5,509 nt of DNA from DAOTXK01 sp034430555 (GTDB lineage: Bacteria; Chloroflexota; Anaerolineae; Aggregatilineales; Ch27). The notes under the pieces are model-generated. The model ran no database searches and had not been told where the DNA came from. It saw only the letters and a list, made by a program, of their open reading frames with translations. Each line of letters opens with the position of its first letter. Position 1 is the first letter of the stretch. Location: NCBI GenBank assembly GCA_034430555.1, contig DAOUEM010000433.1, positions 1 to 5,509 of the forward strand, given 5' to 3'. Position numbers and translations under genes: made by a program. Positions 5,197-5,509 of this stretch are shown here, piece after piece.

Positions 5197-5251
5197 CCGG
5201 GGTGTGATCGCGCGCGTGTACCGCCCACCGGCGCCGGCCAACCCCGGTTTT
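5197..5251 (+). terminator. Terminator-like long hairpin with T-run after the elongation factor-like gene
   Basis: CCGGGGT (5197-5203) pairs with ACCCCGG (5241-5247), immediately followed by TTTT (5248-5251). The 37-base loop contains further GC-rich self-pairing, including the palindrome CCGGCGCCGG (5228-5237). It starts 7 bases after the stop of the upstream gene, the usual place for an intrinsic terminator. The long loop lowers certainty. Confidence 0.45.
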
Positions 5252-5296
5252 CGTTGTTTGACCATACCTCTGTGGTGAGAACATTTTTCCCCGTCA

Positions 5297-5326
5297 TTGA
5301 CTCCGGCCCAACAGGTGTGCTATAGT
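5297..5326 (+). promoter_or_regulatory. Strong sigma70-type promoter
   Basis: TTGACT (5297-5302, 5/6 match) and TATAGT (5321-5326, 5/6 match) are separated by 18 bp. This is the best consensus-like rightward promoter in the window. Transcription would start near 5333 and give a leader of about 50 bases before the ATG at 5385. Confidence 0.65.
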
Positions 5327-5342
5327 GTGCGCGGTATTTTCC

Positions 5343-5360
5343 GGGCGGCGCTCGCCGCCC
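5343..5360 (+). other. 5' leader hairpin
   Basis: GGGCGGC (5343-5349) and GCCGCCC (5354-5360) pair perfectly with a GCTC loop, about 10 bases after the predicted transcription start and 12 bases before the Shine-Dalgarno sequence. No T-run follows, so it is not an intrinsic terminator. It may stabilise the 5' end or be a regulatory structure. Confidence 0.5.
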
Positions 5361-5384
5361 ATCACCAGCCACAGGAGGCGTTGT

Positions 5385-5447
5385 ATGGGTGCCAAAGTGC
5401 TTGAGTGTGCCAACCACGTGCAGCGTGCGCCTGTCGCTGTCGGCTAG
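5385..5447 (+). CDS. 20-residue open reading frame with excellent translation signals (leader peptide or small protein)
   Basis: ATG at 5385 is preceded by a full AGGAGG (5373-5378) at the ideal 6-base distance, and the frame runs 20 codons to TAG (5445-5447). The peptide starts MGAKVLECAN and ends RAPVAVG. It is neither a membrane segment nor clearly enriched in one amino acid, so it does not read as a classical attenuator peptide. With the strong promoter and leader hairpin just upstream, translation is likely. It could be a leader peptide for a gene beyond the window, a small protein, or a gene broken by an early stop; no other frame continues it. Bases 5448-5509 after it show nothing recognisable. 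Confidence 0.45.
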   Translation: MGAKVLECANHVQRAPVAVG

Positions 5448-5509
5448 GGTTTTCCCCACGCACTGACAACCTGACCGTCACACAGCCACGACGCCCGCTG
5501 CCGCGAACG

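Overview
The window is GC-rich DNA (roughly 60-65% G+C by eye) with compact divergent and convergent genes. It is most likely from a free-living bacterium of the Chloroflexota or a similar high-GC lineage. That guess rests on the mix of protein types (a TAP-like secreted alpha/beta hydrolase, an anchorless toastrack protein, a stand-alone elongation-factor-like barrel) and on a LexA operator of the Gram-positive/Chloroflexota kind. No taxonomic marker gene is present, so the assignment is only moderately supported.

Layout, left to right. Bases 2-130 are the end of an AT-richer unrecognised gene. Bases 143-412 hold no gene but carry a striking same-strand array of DnaA boxes (four perfect TTATCCACA, two CTATCCACA and several degenerate copies). 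Every TCC core in it lies on one helical phase of about 10.7 bp. With the AT-rich flank to its left, this looks like a replication origin, although no dnaA, dnaN or parAB gene is in view. A GC hairpin separates it from a minus-strand radical SAM gene of the spore photoproduct lyase-like family (475-1347).

Bases 1348-1637 are a divergent control region. A perfect GAAC-N4-GTTC LexA/Cheo-type operator (1444-1459) lies exactly in the spacer of a rightward promoter and just downstream of a leftward TTGCCC-17-TATAAT promoter. The rightward gene (1638-2159) encodes a GyrI/SbmC-like protein; the leftward one is the radical SAM gene. This looks like a two-gene SOS (DNA damage) module next to the putative origin, and it is the best candidate for a new system here.

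The GyrI-like gene converges on a toastrack-fold gene (2252-3028, minus strand) across a symmetric hairpin. Divergent from that is a secreted S33-type alpha/beta hydrolase (3225-4778), followed by an 83-residue EF-Tu domain-2-like protein (4938-5189) and a terminator-like hairpin. The right end carries a strong sigma70-type promoter, a 5' leader hairpin and a very good Shine-Dalgarno site in front of a 20-codon open reading frame (5385-5447), a possible leader peptide or small protein. Bases 5448-5509 show nothing recognisable.
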